Shown: positions 23,489 through 32,101 of the stretch, one piece after another
Position numbering within the stretch: the first letter of the stretch is position 1
Layout of the letters: each line of letters begins with the position of its first letter
Source of the DNA: Geobacillus jurassicus NBRC 107829
GTDB taxonomy: Bacteria > Bacillota > Bacilli > Bacillales > Anoxybacillaceae
Direction: 5' to 3'
NCBI RefSeq assembly: GCF_001544315.1
Contig: NZ_BCQG01000041.1
Span: 1-33,018 of the forward strand
Length of the DNA: 33,018 nucleotides
Notes under the pieces: generated by a model
The model's database searches: none
Seen by the model: the letters and a program-made list of their open reading frames with translations, nothing else
What the model was told of the DNA's origin: nothing
Position numbers and translations under genes: made by a program

Positions 23489-25490
23489 CGCCGTTCACCT
23501 CCTGCATCATCTCAAAGATGCGGTCCCATGTCCAACCGTCGTCCATGTTCGCATACCATGTCCGCAAACATTGTTGTTTTTGGTCGACATCCAGCGGCTG
23601 AAACGCTTGATAAATGGCTTCAATTTGCTTCTTGACGGATGACGGCTGCGACTCGAACCACTCGCTTTTGGAGCTCCAGTCGATCACCAAAAGGCCTTGT
23701 TTTTGCATCAGCCAGCGGGTGGCCAGCGAAATCCACTCGTTGTACATGATCCGCGATCCTTTCGGCGGTACGGAAAGCCGAAGTATTTTTTCGTAAAAAT
23801 TTTGTTCCATAATATATTGATCGATCCCATATAAGTCATCTGTGTTATATACAAGATGATCGTTTGCGAGAAACGAGGACAGTCCGAAACTAGAGAAGAC
23901 AATCTTGTTCGGCAACGATGAAACCGCCGTTGATGCGATTTGTTGTACATGACGGAATGTTTTTTCCATCTGGCGGATGACCGTCGGCGCCCGTTCCGCC
24001 ATGTGCGGCCAATCGGCCGGGTAGGTGATCTCATATCCTTGATCGACGAGTTGATGCCCTTGCCCTTTGATCAAGGTGACCGCTTGCGCTTTCCCTTGGT
24101 AACCCTTTCCACGCTTTGGCACATTGCAAAACAGCACATCGCCGTCCACGTTTAAGGTAAAGGTGTACGTTTCATTCGGAAAGAATTGATCGGTGAACGC
24201 CCCATCCCAAACTGTCATCCCCGCCACCCGATATTCATAAGTCCGATACATGTGCGAAGCCCTCCTTTTCGGATACCACGCCCGATCCGCCAACAGGACG
24301 ATGCGGCCGTTGGTGTACGGAATGAGCGCCGTATCGACGATCTCATAGGAAAAGGTGAGCGTCGAGGTGCGTTTCGGCAGCCACACGGTCACGAGATCGC
24401 CGTTTCTCGTAAACTTGACGGGCTGATGGTCCGCTTCAATCGAGTGGAGCGGATACAAATGGTACAGTTGAAACGTGGGCCGGTTCGTTTCCAACTGGGA
24501 CAAGGCCACGCGCACGACCGCACGCGATCCATGCAAGGAAAGGTCATACGACTGGATACGGTAGCGCAAATCGGCTTTCGTCTCTTGTTTCATCTGGCGG
24601 TATTCCTCGAGTTCGGTCGTCTGATCGGCCCGAGTGAACGCCTTGGTGTTCGTTTGCAAGGAGTGGTAGGCGGTTAGGACGATCAGAAACGGGAAGACGA
24701 GAAATGCTTTCAAGACGGCGTTTCGCTCCTTTCTCGTCTGCGTAAAGCGGATCGACGACAACAACGCCAACCCGACAAGGGAAAGAAACCACGCGGCCCA
24801 TTTCCATTCCCCGCCGCGGTCGACCTCAAACCCGATGTAGGAATCATACGCTCGTTGAATCGCGTGTTTTCCGATAAACAGCAGCGACGCCCAGTCGCGG
24901 GCATGAACAGTTTCGGACAGATCGATGAACAGCTCCGTCGTCATCGGTCCGGTCAGGATCCACACAAGCAAAATAGCGAAAAAACTGACCTTTTTCGTTT
25001 CCAACAGCAGTGCGATGATGACGCCGTACAGGACGGTGAGCACGAGCGGTCCAAACTGATAGACGGCGAGAAACCGAAGCAGCGACAAATACAGATCCGA
25101 AGGCTCCACCCCAACGAAGAGATACACGAGTGAAAAAACGCCGCAGCTCATCATCAGCATGATCCCTTGGCACAGCGCATGAACCGCAAGCAAGGCGCTC
25201 ATTTTCTCCAGCAGAATCCGGTAGCCGTCGGCGAACCATGACGAAACGCCGTAACGAAGTTCGTTGGAGTAGAGAAGGTAGAACCACACGATGTAAAAGA
25301 GCGAAACGATTTGAACAAGCATGAACACTTCATGAGGGATATCCCCATAACTCTCCATATTGTACGGATCGGTAAAAAATAGTGTAAACCGTACGGCCAG
25401 CAAAAGAAAAAACGAGAAACTAGCACCAATGTATAACTTGCTTTTCAACAATCGTTTCCAATAAAAAACAAACAGCCATTTCCACCTCAT
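23472..25490 (-). CDS. ABC-2 permease fused to a degenerate M1-peptidase-like domain
   Basis: This encodes 672 aa. About seven hydrophobic segments (20-39, 55-73, 97-127, 138-161, 167-183, 231-247, 258-276) are followed by about 395 residues that are probably outside the cell. The outer part resembles the beta-rich first half of M1 aminopeptidases, for example PYTNGRIVLLADRAWYP (391-407). It then has a helical part where M1 enzymes carry HExxH; here the corresponding area reads MYNEWISLATRW (582-593) and no HExxH exists anywhere. Some Bacillaceae ABC permeases carry an active M1 domain, so this looks like a non-catalytic relative (inference). The ATG at 25490 overlaps the 64-aa ORF as ATGA. 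Confidence 0.72.
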   Translation of the reverse strand: MRWKWLFVFYWKRLLKSKLYIGASFSFFLLLAVRFTLFFTDPYNMESYGDIPHEVFMLVQIVSLFYIVWFYLLYSNELRYGVSSWFADGYRILLEKMSALLAVHALCQGIMLMMSCGVFSLVYLFVGVEPSDLYLSLLRFLAVYQFGPLVLTVLYGVIIALLLETKKVSFFAILLVWILTGPMTTELFIDLSETVHARDWASLLFIGKHAIQRAYDSYIGFEVDRGGEWKWAAWFLSLVGLALLSSIRFTQTRKERNAVLKAFLVFPFLIVLTAYHSLQTNTKAFTRADQTTELEEYRQMKQETKADLRYRIQSYDLSLHGSRAVVRVALSQLETNRPTFQLYHLYPLHSIEADHQPVKFTRNGDLVTVWLPKRTSTLTFSYEIVDTALIPYTNGRIVLLADRAWYPKRRASHMYRTYEYRVAGMTVWDGAFTDQFFPNETYTFTLNVDGDVLFCNVPKRGKGYQGKAQAVTLIKGQGHQLVDQGYEITYPADWPHMAERAPTVIRQMEKTFRHVQQIASTAVSSLPNKIVFSSFGLSSFLANDHLVYNTDDLYGIDQYIMEQNFYEKILRLSVPPKGSRIMYNEWISLATRWLMQKQGLLVIDWSSKSEWFESQPSSVKKQIEAIYQAFQPLDVDQKQQCLRTWYANMDDGWTWDRIFEMMQEVNGVGGRH

Positions 25491-25681
25491 CGCCGATCAA
25501 CCGCTTTCTTTCTGAGAAGTTGACAAATCGGAACCAAGTATTTCGTATATAAGATCCACTCCGCTGGATTGATGGTATGGGGATTGAGGCAAACAAACAT
25601 CAAAACCCCAGAAAATACGAATATGAAACTAGCTTCTGCTTTTAAGCGGGACGCCATTCTTGAAATGAACACCCATTTCAT
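25487..25681 (-). CDS. 64-aa membrane protein or permease stub
   Basis: This encodes 64 aa: a short basic N-terminus, one clear membrane segment (SFIFVFSGVLMFVCL, 18-32), and then a polar loop and a second weakly hydrophobic stretch. The ATG at 25681 has GAGAGGG 8 nt upstream and lies 46 nt after the likely start of the promoter at 25734-25759. The stop overlaps the 672-aa permease start as ATGA. It resembles the first segments of an ABC-2 permease, so it may be the stump of a deleted permease gene or a genuine small subunit. No family is recognised. Confidence 0.5.
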   Translation of the reverse strand: MKWVFISRMASRLKAEASFIFVFSGVLMFVCLNPHTINPAEWILYTKYLVPICQLLRKKAVDRR

Positions 25682-25733
25682 ATGGAATGCCCTCTCTAAT
25701 CATGAATTTGAAATGTTTGTAAAATTCAATGGC

Positions 25734-25759
25734 ATTATAAAAAAAAAAGAAGATGTCAA
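25734..25759 (-). promoter_or_regulatory. Candidate promoter of the ABC cassette, homopolymer in spacer
   Basis: On the minus strand there is a perfect -35 TTGACA (25759-25754) and a perfect -10 TATAAT (25739-25734), but only 14 bp between them instead of 17. Nine of the 14 spacer bases belong to a run of ten T (A on the plus strand, 25739-25748). The start would be near 25727. Slippage by two or three bases would give normal spacing. Confidence 0.6.
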
Positions 25760-26037
25760 CCTTTTACATGGAAATTCACAGTATATTCACAAATAATAGG
25801 AAAATTGCGCTATAAACATCATGATTTTAAGCAAACGTGTGGTCGAAGATGATGGAGTAAATGCGACGGAGGCTCATGAGACACGGAGTTTGACAGAATT
25901 GGTTCAACTATAGAATTGATTCAACTACAGAATTGAATTTATACACTGCAACATTCTGCACTTTTTCTTGACAAAAACAACCACCCTGATCCCTTTGCGT
26001 TTTTTACACCATCGTTTTGGGTTTTTTCTTTCCTCCA
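25760..26037. other. Intergenic stretch between ileS terminator and ABC cassette
   Basis: These 278 A+T-rich bases have no supported gene. The only structure is the 17-bp tandem repeat at 25895-25928. Poor ribosome sites and short frames argue against coding on either strand. Confidence 0.6.
25895..25936. repeat. 17-bp tandem direct repeats
   Basis: AGAATTGGTTCAACTAT (25895-25911) is followed directly by AGAATTGATTCAACTAC (25912-25928), with 15 of 17 bases equal, and then by a partial third copy, AGAATTGA (25929-25936). The repeats lie about 135 bp upstream of the ABC-cassette promoter. They could be regulator-binding sites or simple slippage products. Confidence 0.7.
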
Positions 26038-26080
26038 CCAAAAGCAAGCGGCAAGGCCGCCCCAAGGCAGCCTGCCGCTT
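26038..26080 (-). terminator. Probable ileS terminator
   Basis: AAGCGGCA (26046-26053) and TGCCGCTT (26073-26080) form an 8-bp stem, extended by two GC pairs past a bulged A. It starts 4 bases after the ileS stop on the minus strand. It is followed there by GCTTTTGG, a weak T-run. Confidence 0.65.
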
Positions 26081-26084
26081 TTCG

Positions 26085-28859
26085 TTACGCGGAATAATGT
26101 TCATTCACGATATGTGCGCAGCGCGGGCAAAGCGTTGGATGCGACGGATCGGCGCCGACTTCTTTCGTCACCGTCCAGCACCGTTCGCACGTCTCGCCTT
26201 CCGCCGGGCGGACGAGGACGGCCACGTGATCGAGCCGCTCGGCTTCGGCCGGCGCGGCGTCATACGGTTCATCCGCAACGGAAAACGCGGAAACGATGAG
26301 AAGCTGGCGCAAGTCGGCATCAAGCGACGCCAACAGCTTCCGCGCCTCGTCTTTCGGGTAGACCGTGACGCTCGCGGTCAGCGATTTGCCGATCACTTTT
26401 TCATTGCGGGCATTCTCAAGCGCTTTTAAAATGTCATCGCGCACGTCCATAAACGCATCCCATTTCGCAAGCAGCGCTTCTTCGCCGTCGATCGCGATCG
26501 GTTCTGGCATATCGGTGAGCTGGATGCTTTCGACCTGTTCTTTTCGGTTCGGGATGTGCTCCCACACTTCATCAGCCGTATGCGGCAAAATCGGCGCGAT
26601 CAACTTCGCCAATGCAACGACCGTTTCATACAATACGGTCTGCACCGCACGGCGGGCGCGGGAATTGGCCGCTTCGATGTACAAAATATCTTTCGCCATA
26701 TCCAAGTAAAACGCGCTCAGCTCAACGGTGCAGAAATGGTTCATCTCATGATAAACAGCGGCGAAATCGTAACTGTCATACGCTTTTTTCACCTTGACGA
26801 TCAGCTTGTTCAGTTTCGCCAGCATGTAGCGGTCGACTTCGCCAAGCTCCCCAACCGGCACCGCGTTTTTGTTCGGGTCGAAATCAAACAAGTTGCCGAG
26901 CATAAACCGGAACGTATTGCGGATTTTCCGGTACACTTCCGACACTTGTTTTAAAATATGATCGGAGATGCGCACGTCCGCTTGATAGTCGACCGAAGCG
27001 ACCCAAAGCCGCAAAATGTCGGCGCCGAACTGTTCCATCACTTTGGCCGGCACGACGACGTTGCCGAGCGATTTGCTCATTTTCCGCCCTTCGCCGTCCA
27101 AGACAAAGCCGTGGCTCAACACGCCTTTATACGGCGCTTTTCCAGTGACCGCAACGGCGGTGGACAGCGATGAGTTGAACCAGCCGCGGTATTGGTCAGA
27201 CCCCTCTAAGTACAAATCAGCCGGACGCACGAGATCGTCGCGTTCGACCAACACGGCTTGGTGCGACGAACCGGAGTCAAACCAGACGTCCATAATGTCC
27301 GTTTCTTTCGTAAAGATGCCGTTCGGGCTTGACGGATGGGTGAACCCTTCCGGCAGCAAGTCTTTCGCCTCGCGCTCAAACCAGACGTTTGATCCGTATT
27401 GGCGGAACAAGTTCGACACATGCTCGATCGTCTCATCGGTGATGATCGGTTCGCCGTTTTCGCCGTAAAAGACCGGAATCGGCACGCCCCACGCCCGTTG
27501 GCGGGAAATGCACCAGTCGCCGCGGTCGCGCACCATGTTATGGATGCGGATTTCTCCCCATTCCGGAATCCATTTCGTTTCTTTGATCGCTTGAAGCAGC
27601 TCGTTCCGGATTTTATCGATCGACGCAAACCATTGCGTCGTCGCCCGGAAAATCGTCGGCTGTTTCGTCCGCCAGTCGTGCGGATACGAGTGGGTGATAA
27701 AGCCGAGCTTCAACAAGGCGCCGGCTTCCTCAAGCTTCTGTGTAATCGCCTTGTTGGCGTCTTCGTAAAACATTCCTTCAAACCCCGGCGCTTCGCTCGT
27801 CATATAGCCGCGCTCATCGACCGGGCAAAGAACCGGAAGCCCATATTTTTGTCCGACAAGGAAGTCGTCTTCCCCATGCCCCGGCGCGGTATGGACGCAG
27901 CCCGTGCCGGCGTCGGTCGTGACGTGTTCGCCGCAGACGACGAGCGAGTCGCGCTCATAAAACGGATGTTTCGCCACTACATACTCGAGCGCTGTTCCTT
28001 TGATCGTTTTCACAACCGACCATGCGTCCCAGCCGACTTCTTTCGCCACCGACTCGACAAGGGCAGCGGCGACGACGTATTTTTGCCCGTTAGCTTCGAC
28101 GACATGGTAGTCCAACTCCGGATGGACGGCGATCGCCAAGTTGGCCGGAATCGTCCACGGCGTCGTCGTCCAAATGACGATCCGTTCGTCCCCCTCAAGC
28201 ACGCCTTTGCCGTCTTTCACCGGGAAGGCGACATAAATCGACGGCGAGCGCTTGTCTTTATATTCGATTTCCGCTTCGGCGAGCGCCGATTCGCTTGACG
28301 GCGACCAATAGACCGGCTTCAACCCTTTGTAGATGAGCCCTTTTTTCGCCATTTCGCCAAACACTTTAATTTGTTGGGCTTCATACTCAGGCTTGAGCGT
28401 AATGTACGGGTTGTCCCAGTCGCCGCGCACGCCGAGCCGCTTGAACTGCCGGCGCTGGTTGTCGATTTGTTCATACGCGTATTGCTCGCACAGCTTACGG
28501 AACTCGGCGACGCTCATCGATTTGCGGTCGACGCCTTGTTTCGTGAGCGCCGTTTCGATCGGCAAACCGTGCGTATCCCAGCCCGGCACATACGGCGCGC
28601 AATAGCCGCTCATCGATTTATAGCGGACGATGATATCTTTTAAAATTTTGTTCAACGCATGGCCCATATGAATGTCGCCGTTGGCGTACGGCGGGCCGTC
28701 ATGCAGGACAAACAGCGGCCGCCCTTTCGTCCGCTCCTGCACTTTCCGGTAAATGTCCATTTCTTCCCACTTTTTTTGCATTTCCGGCTCCCGTTTCGGC
28801 AAGTTGCCGCGCATCGGGAATTCCGTCTTGGGCATGAGCAGTGTCTCTTTGTAATCCAT
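26085..28859 (-). CDS. ileS: Isoleucyl-tRNA synthetase
   Basis: This encodes 924 aa. It charges tRNA-Ile with isoleucine and edits misactivated valine. The class I signatures are HMGH (64-67, the HIGH motif) and KMSKS (593-597). The editing domain lies between them, with [10 protein letters not shown] near 231. The C-terminal zinc site has four cysteines (891, 894, 911, 914; CERC and CPRC). The start is ATG at 28859 ([23 protein letters not shown]), behind GAGGAGGAGC. The frame extends to 29069, but that part is the T-box leader. It is a bacterial-type enzyme of normal length, controlled by the T-box upstream. Confidence 0.97.
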   Translation of the reverse strand: MDYKETLLMPKTEFPMRGNLPKREPEMQKKWEEMDIYRKVQERTKGRPLFVLHDGPPYANGDIHMGHALNKILKDIIVRYKSMSGYCAPYVPGWDTHGLPIETALTKQGVDRKSMSVAEFRKLCEQYAYEQIDNQRRQFKRLGVRGDWDNPYITLKPEYEAQQIKVFGEMAKKGLIYKGLKPVYWSPSSESALAEAEIEYKDKRSPSIYVAFPVKDGKGVLEGDERIVIWTTTPWTIPANLAIAVHPELDYHVVEANGQKYVVAAALVESVAKEVGWDAWSVVKTIKGTALEYVVAKHPFYERDSLVVCGEHVTTDAGTGCVHTAPGHGEDDFLVGQKYGLPVLCPVDERGYMTSEAPGFEGMFYEDANKAITQKLEEAGALLKLGFITHSYPHDWRTKQPTIFRATTQWFASIDKIRNELLQAIKETKWIPEWGEIRIHNMVRDRGDWCISRQRAWGVPIPVFYGENGEPIITDETIEHVSNLFRQYGSNVWFEREAKDLLPEGFTHPSSPNGIFTKETDIMDVWFDSGSSHQAVLVERDDLVRPADLYLEGSDQYRGWFNSSLSTAVAVTGKAPYKGVLSHGFVLDGEGRKMSKSLGNVVVPAKVMEQFGADILRLWVASVDYQADVRISDHILKQVSEVYRKIRNTFRFMLGNLFDFDPNKNAVPVGELGEVDRYMLAKLNKLIVKVKKAYDSYDFAAVYHEMNHFCTVELSAFYLDMAKDILYIEAANSRARRAVQTVLYETVVALAKLIAPILPHTADEVWEHIPNRKEQVESIQLTDMPEPIAIDGEEALLAKWDAFMDVRDDILKALENARNEKVIGKSLTASVTVYPKDEARKLLASLDADLRQLLIVSAFSVADEPYDAAPAEAERLDHVAVLVRPAEGETCERCWTVTKEVGADPSHPTLCPRCAHIVNEHYSA

Positions 28860-28880
28860 CCTTGCTCCTCCTCTTAGAGT

Positions 28881-29192
28881 ATCAAATAAAAAACCGTTCT
28901 CACCCGGCAAGGGACGAGAACGGTCTCGCGGTACCACCCTTCTTGGCCATGCAAAAAGACGCACAGCCCACTTTTCATTCGTAACGGGAATGACGCGCCA
29001 TGGCCTACTTGATGTTCGGCATGGAACTCCAGGGTGATGTTCACTCTTGCGCCGATGCCAGGCTTCCACCGTCCCCGGCTCGCTGCGACCGGCCGTTCAA
29101 GAGCTACTGTCCCTTTCATCGTCGATGGCTATTTCGCTATCCATCCACAAAAAGCCAACCGCCGCCCATGGCGGCTGGTGCGGCGATTTTTG
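28881..29192 (-). ncRNA. Ile-specific T-box leader of ileS
   Basis: On the minus strand the T-box AGGGTGGTACCGCG (28940-28927) is followed by an intrinsic terminator. Its stem ACCGTTCTC/GAGAACGGT spans 28893-28924 and ends in a T-run (28888-28893). The 5' part has the usual Stem I elements (GCAGCGAGCCGG, then GGTGGAAGCCTGG) and the specifier context GAACATCACC. The specifier codon ATC (29038-29036) reads isoleucine. UGGU in the T-box pairs with the ACCA end of uncharged tRNA-Ile, which favours the antiterminator. Low Ile charging thus raises ileS expression. Confidence 0.93.
29158..29179 (-). other. Terminator-like hairpin at the very start of the ileS leader
   Basis: GCCGCC/GGCGGC (29161-29166 and 29170-29175) forms a tight hairpin, extended by three pairs past a bulge. 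It is followed on the minus strand by TGGCTTTTTG. It would lie about 13-35 nt after the ileS start site. It may stop read-through from divIVA while being too close to the start site to act on new ileS transcripts (inference). Confidence 0.45.
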
Positions 29193-29198
29193 CCATTT

Positions 29199-29228
29199 AT
29201 TATAAATGAGGCAGCTTCGGTTCGTCAA
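29199..29228 (-). promoter_or_regulatory. Sigma-A promoter of ileS
   Basis: On the minus strand there is -35 TTGACG (29228-29223), an 18-bp spacer, and a perfect -10 TATAAT (29204-29199). The start site should be near 29192, just before the T-box leader. The -35 box includes the divIVA stop codon, the same arrangement as at the pyr promoter. Confidence 0.85.
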
Positions 29229-29737
29229 GGCTGAGACAGCGGCTCTTTCGCCCCTTCTTCCAAATCCGGCGTTTCATACTCCATCAAATCGTCCCAATCG
29301 CGGCTGTTGATCATATCGAGCTGCGCCTCGACAAGCATGCGGAAACGGGTGCGGAACACTTTCGACTGCCGCTTCAGCTCCTCGATCTCGAGGGCGATTT
29401 TCCGCGATTTCGCCAACGCATCGCTGATAATGCGCTCCGCGTTTTTCTCCGCTTCCTTAATGATGAGCTTCGCTTCTTTTTGCGCGTTCCTCTTTACTTC
29501 CTCCGCCGCTTCCTGGGCGACGAGAATTGATTTATTGAGCGTCTCTTCAATGTTCGCAAAGTAGTTCAGCTTTTCCGTCAGTTCTGCTACTTTTTCTTCC
29601 AACTGCTTTTTTTCGCGGATGAGCATTTCATAATCTTTAATGACTTGATCGAGAAACTCGTTCACTTCGTCTTCATCGTACCCGCGAAACCCTCGGCTGA
29701 ATTCCTTGTTGTGAATATCTAATGGCGTCAACGGCAC
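29225..29737 (-). CDS. divIVA: Septum/pole-site protein DivIVA
   Basis: This encodes 170 aa, slightly longer than B. subtilis DivIVA. It is a coiled-coil protein that senses negatively curved membrane and recruits division-site and polar proteins. The N-terminal membrane-binding domain, PLTPLDIHNKEFSRGFRGYD, is complete, including the conserved FSRGFRGYDEDEVNEFLD stretch. Long coiled coils follow. The start is GTG at 29737, with CGGAGGTGG upstream. It gives MPLTPLDIHNKEF, the standard start, whereas the longer frame is read through the ylmH junction. It is last of the division cluster, 76 bp after ylmH. Confidence 0.95.
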   Translation of the reverse strand: MPLTPLDIHNKEFSRGFRGYDEDEVNEFLDQVIKDYEMLIREKKQLEEKVAELTEKLNYFANIEETLNKSILVAQEAAEEVKRNAQKEAKLIIKEAEKNAERIISDALAKSRKIALEIEELKRQSKVFRTRFRMLVEAQLDMINSRDWDDLMEYETPDLEEGAKEPLSQP

Positions 29738-29813
29738 AACGGCCACCTCCGTCTCCATCATTCCTTTTCTTCCTTCATTCGACACGGTTTGCCGATTTCC
29801 TGCCGCCGTTTGC

Positions 29814-30587
29814 TTATTTTTGTCGGCCGATCCGGACGAGCCAGCGCTCTTTTTTCGTCGGCCCTTCCACGGAAAACAGCTTGCAGCGGCCAAAGCCGCG
29901 CGCCGACAGCACATCGCCCGGTCCGCAGACGAAGTCGGGCTTGTCCACCACCTTCCAGTTCACTTTGACAAGCCCGCTTTCGACAAGCGCACGCGCTTTC
30001 TCGCGCGCAAGGCGAAACGCCTGAGCGAGCACAGCGTCAAGCCTTAGAGAAGAAACGACGACCGTTTCTTCCTGCCATGTTTCTGCAAATGGCATGGCGG
30101 CCGTCAGCGGCAGCAGCTCAAGCGCGACCGGCGCCTTGCCGATCGTTTTCACATGCAAGCGGACATAGTCGGCGACTTCAGCGGCAGTGAAAAATTGAAT
30201 TTTTCCATCTTGAACGAGAATGTCGCCAAACTTGCCGCGCCGCAAGCCGAGCGACATGAGCGACCCCAATACGTCTCGATGTTCAAGGGAAACGAATTTA
30301 GCCGGGTAGCGGACGGCAAACAACACGATGCCATAATCCCCTTCCTCGGGCTCGATATATGGCGGGGCGAGAAACGCCCGCTTTCGCTCAACAAACGGAG
30401 TGCCGCCAAAAAAGAACACGCGCACTTCCTCTGCACCGCCGACGATGCTTTGTACGATTTGCTGCTCGCGCGGATCAAGAAAATCGGTCAGCTTAGGAGC
30501 GTACCGGCGGCTCACCATCTCCTTCCACTCGAGCACTTGATCAACGAACGAATGCTCTTCTTTGCGAAAATGCTGATACAGCTCCAC
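29814..30587 (-). CDS. ylmH: YlmH, S4-domain RNA-binding protein
   Basis: This encodes 257 aa. The C-terminal third is an S4 RNA-binding domain (SSLRLDAVLAQAFRLAREKA near 179-198, then VESGLVKVNWKVVD). The N-terminal part is the YlmH-specific domain with FFFGGTPFVERKRAFLAP. The protein is associated with the ribosome and has been linked to rescue of stalled large subunits in B. subtilis; I cannot test that from sequence. The start is GTG at 30587, with AAGGTGA upstream. It lies between ylmG and divIVA, as in other Bacillaceae. Confidence 0.92.
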   Translation of the reverse strand: MELYQHFRKEEHSFVDQVLEWKEMVSRRYAPKLTDFLDPREQQIVQSIVGGAEEVRVFFFGGTPFVERKRAFLAPPYIEPEEGDYGIVLFAVRYPAKFVSLEHRDVLGSLMSLGLRRGKFGDILVQDGKIQFFTAAEVADYVRLHVKTIGKAPVALELLPLTAAMPFAETWQEETVVVSSLRLDAVLAQAFRLAREKARALVESGLVKVNWKVVDKPDFVCGPGDVLSARGFGRCKLFSVEGPTKKERWLVRIGRQK

Positions 30588-30685
30588 TCGACTTCACCTT
30601 GCTTTCATAGGAAGAAAGGAACCCTCAACGGATTCCTCCCTGCGAGTCCCGCCCATTGGCCTCTTGCCGTCCGACCATAGCAAGC

Positions 30686-30709
30686 GCCGCCGGCACGCAA
30701 AACGGCGGC
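30686..30709 (-). other. Hairpin between ylmG and ylmH
   Basis: A perfect 7-bp inverted repeat, GCCGCCG/CGGCGGC (30686-30692 and 30703-30709), starts in the ylmG stop codon. No T-run follows, so it is not an intrinsic terminator. It may stabilise the mRNA end or lower expression of ylmH. Confidence 0.5.
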
Positions 30710-30981
30710 TAAAACTGCGACGCAAGAATATCAAACAGCGCGTGAAGCCCTCTTGTCGCAAATTCAAGAACAATAAAAGCGACGATCGGGGAGACGTCAA
30801 TAATGCCAAGCGGCGGAATGACGCGCCGAAACGGTTCCAAATATGGCTCGCAAATGGCGGCAAGCATTTGTCCGAACCGCGTTTCGCGCGCATTGGGAAC
30901 CCACGACATTAAAATGTAAATGATCAGCGCATACGAGTACACTTGAATGAGTGTCGTCAAAAATGTGAGCACATAATCCAA
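30709..30981 (-). CDS. ylmG: YlmG / YggT-family membrane protein
   Basis: This encodes 90 aa with two membrane segments (about 5-25 and 60-80). The YggT-type middle part, [16 protein letters not shown] followed by [14 protein letters not shown], is clear. The family is needed for normal envelope or division organisation in several bacteria, but its molecular role is unknown. The start is TTG at 30981, with GAGGTGGTAG upstream. It begins 3 bp after the sepF stop. A 121-bp gap with a hairpin follows before ylmH. Confidence 0.92.
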   Translation of the reverse strand: MDYVLTFLTTLIQVYSYALIIYILMSWVPNARETRFGQMLAAICEPYLEPFRRVIPPLGIIDVSPIVAFIVLEFATRGLHALFDILASQF

Positions 30982-30984
30982 CGG

Positions 30985-31413
30985 CTACCACCTCTTCATC
31001 GGTCTGTCATCCTCGCCGTCGAGCGAAATCGAGCCGCTGACGTCGACATTTTCCGGGGTGCATAAAAAAATTTTCGTGCCGACTTGCTGAATGTCGCCGC
31101 CGATGGCGTACACCGTGCCGCTTAAAAAGTCGACGATCCGCTTCGCCTGCTCATGCTGGATGCGCTGCAAATTGACGATGACGGCGCGTCGGCTTTTCAA
31201 ATGGTCGGCGATCTCCTGCGCCTCCGCATACACCCGCGGCTCAGCAAGCACAACTTTCGCCGATTTTTGCACGCTTTGCAGGCTGACGACGTTCGCCTTG
31301 CCCGCCGTCTTCGGCGGCGCCTCCTCTTCCGGCTGCAACGCTTCATATTCTTCCTCATAGTCTTCGTAGTCTTCTTCTAAAAAATAATCGCGGAATTTTT
31401 TCATCAACCCCAT
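30985..31413 (-). CDS. sepF: Cell division protein SepF
   Basis: This encodes 142 aa. SepF binds FtsZ filaments and anchors them to the membrane. The N-terminal helix [16 protein letters not shown] is amphipathic, as expected for membrane binding. An acidic linker ([19 protein letters not shown]) follows, and then the SepF core (about 45-130) with [20 protein letters not shown] and [10 protein letters not shown]. The start is ATG at 31413, with a full AGGAGGTGA site upstream. It is 13 bp after ylmE and 3 bp before ylmG. Confidence 0.95.
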   Translation of the reverse strand: MGLMKKFRDYFLEEDYEDYEEEYEALQPEEEAPPKTAGKANVVSLQSVQKSAKVVLAEPRVYAEAQEIADHLKSRRAVIVNLQRIQHEQAKRIVDFLSGTVYAIGGDIQQVGTKIFLCTPENVDVSGSISLDGEDDRPMKRW

Positions 31414-31426
31414 CCGGTTTCACCTC

Positions 31427-32101
31427 CTACAATGATCCGACAAGCGCGCTGCCAATGCGCACAAACGTCGCCCCTTCCTCGATGGCGATTGTGTAATCGT
31501 TTGACATGCCCATTGACAGTTCGGTGCATGGCGCATGGGCCATCCCCAGCGACTCGACACGCTCTTTCAGCATCCGCAATTGACGGAAGCAAGCGCGCAA
31601 TATCGCTTCGTCGTCGGTGTGCGGCGCCATCGTCATCAATCCGACGACTTCGATGCGTGAAAAATCGCGAAGCTGTTCAATGAACGGGATCGTTTCTTCT
31701 GGGGCGATCCCATGTTTGGTCGCTTCACCCGATACGTTCACTTGCACAAAACATTTCACTGGCCGCACCGCCCGCTTTTCGATTTCTTTTGCGAGCGACA
31801 GACGGTCGAGCGAATGAATGTAGTCGACTTTGTCGATGATATCCTTTACTTTGCGCGACTGAAGCGTCCCAATGAAATGCCACGTCGCTTGATTTCCGAT
31901 CTGTTTATGCTTTTCGATCAATTGGTCAGAGCGGTTCTCGCCAAGGTCGCCAATGCCGGCGTCAAGCACTTCGAGCGCCCGTTGGGCATCCACATATTTT
32001 GTGACCGCCACGATGCGCACGCCGGCAGGATCCCGGCCGACGCGGGCGCAGGCCGCTTCGATTTCCCGGCGAATAGCCGCCAAGTTGTCGCGCACCGTCA
32101 T
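31427..32101 (-). CDS. ylmE: YlmE / YggS-family PLP homeostasis protein
   Basis: This encodes 224 aa with an alanine-racemase-like TIM barrel that binds pyridoxal phosphate but has no known catalytic activity; the family affects B6 and amino-acid balance. The PLP lysine is Lys35 in VAVTKYV. ENRSDQL, WHFIGTLQSRK, and the phosphate-binding end LSMGMSNDY and VRIGSALVG are typical. The ATG at 32101 overlaps the pgeF stop as ATGA. The symbol yggS is also used. Confidence 0.95.
   Translation of the reverse strand: MTVRDNLAAIRREIEAACARVGRDPAGVRIVAVTKYVDAQRALEVLDAGIGDLGENRSDQLIEKHKQIGNQATWHFIGTLQSRKVKDIIDKVDYIHSLDRLSLAKEIEKRAVRPVKCFVQVNVSGEATKHGIAPEETIPFIEQLRDFSRIEVVGLMTMAPHTDDEAILRACFRQLRMLKERVESLGMAHAPCTELSMGMSNDYTIAIEEGATFVRIGSALVGSL

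Noticed and set aside
25569-25796. 75-codon plus-strand frame over the ABC-cassette promoter
   Set aside because: It lies antisense to the 64-aa ORF and the promoter and encodes the A-run as lysines; no ribosome site precedes it.
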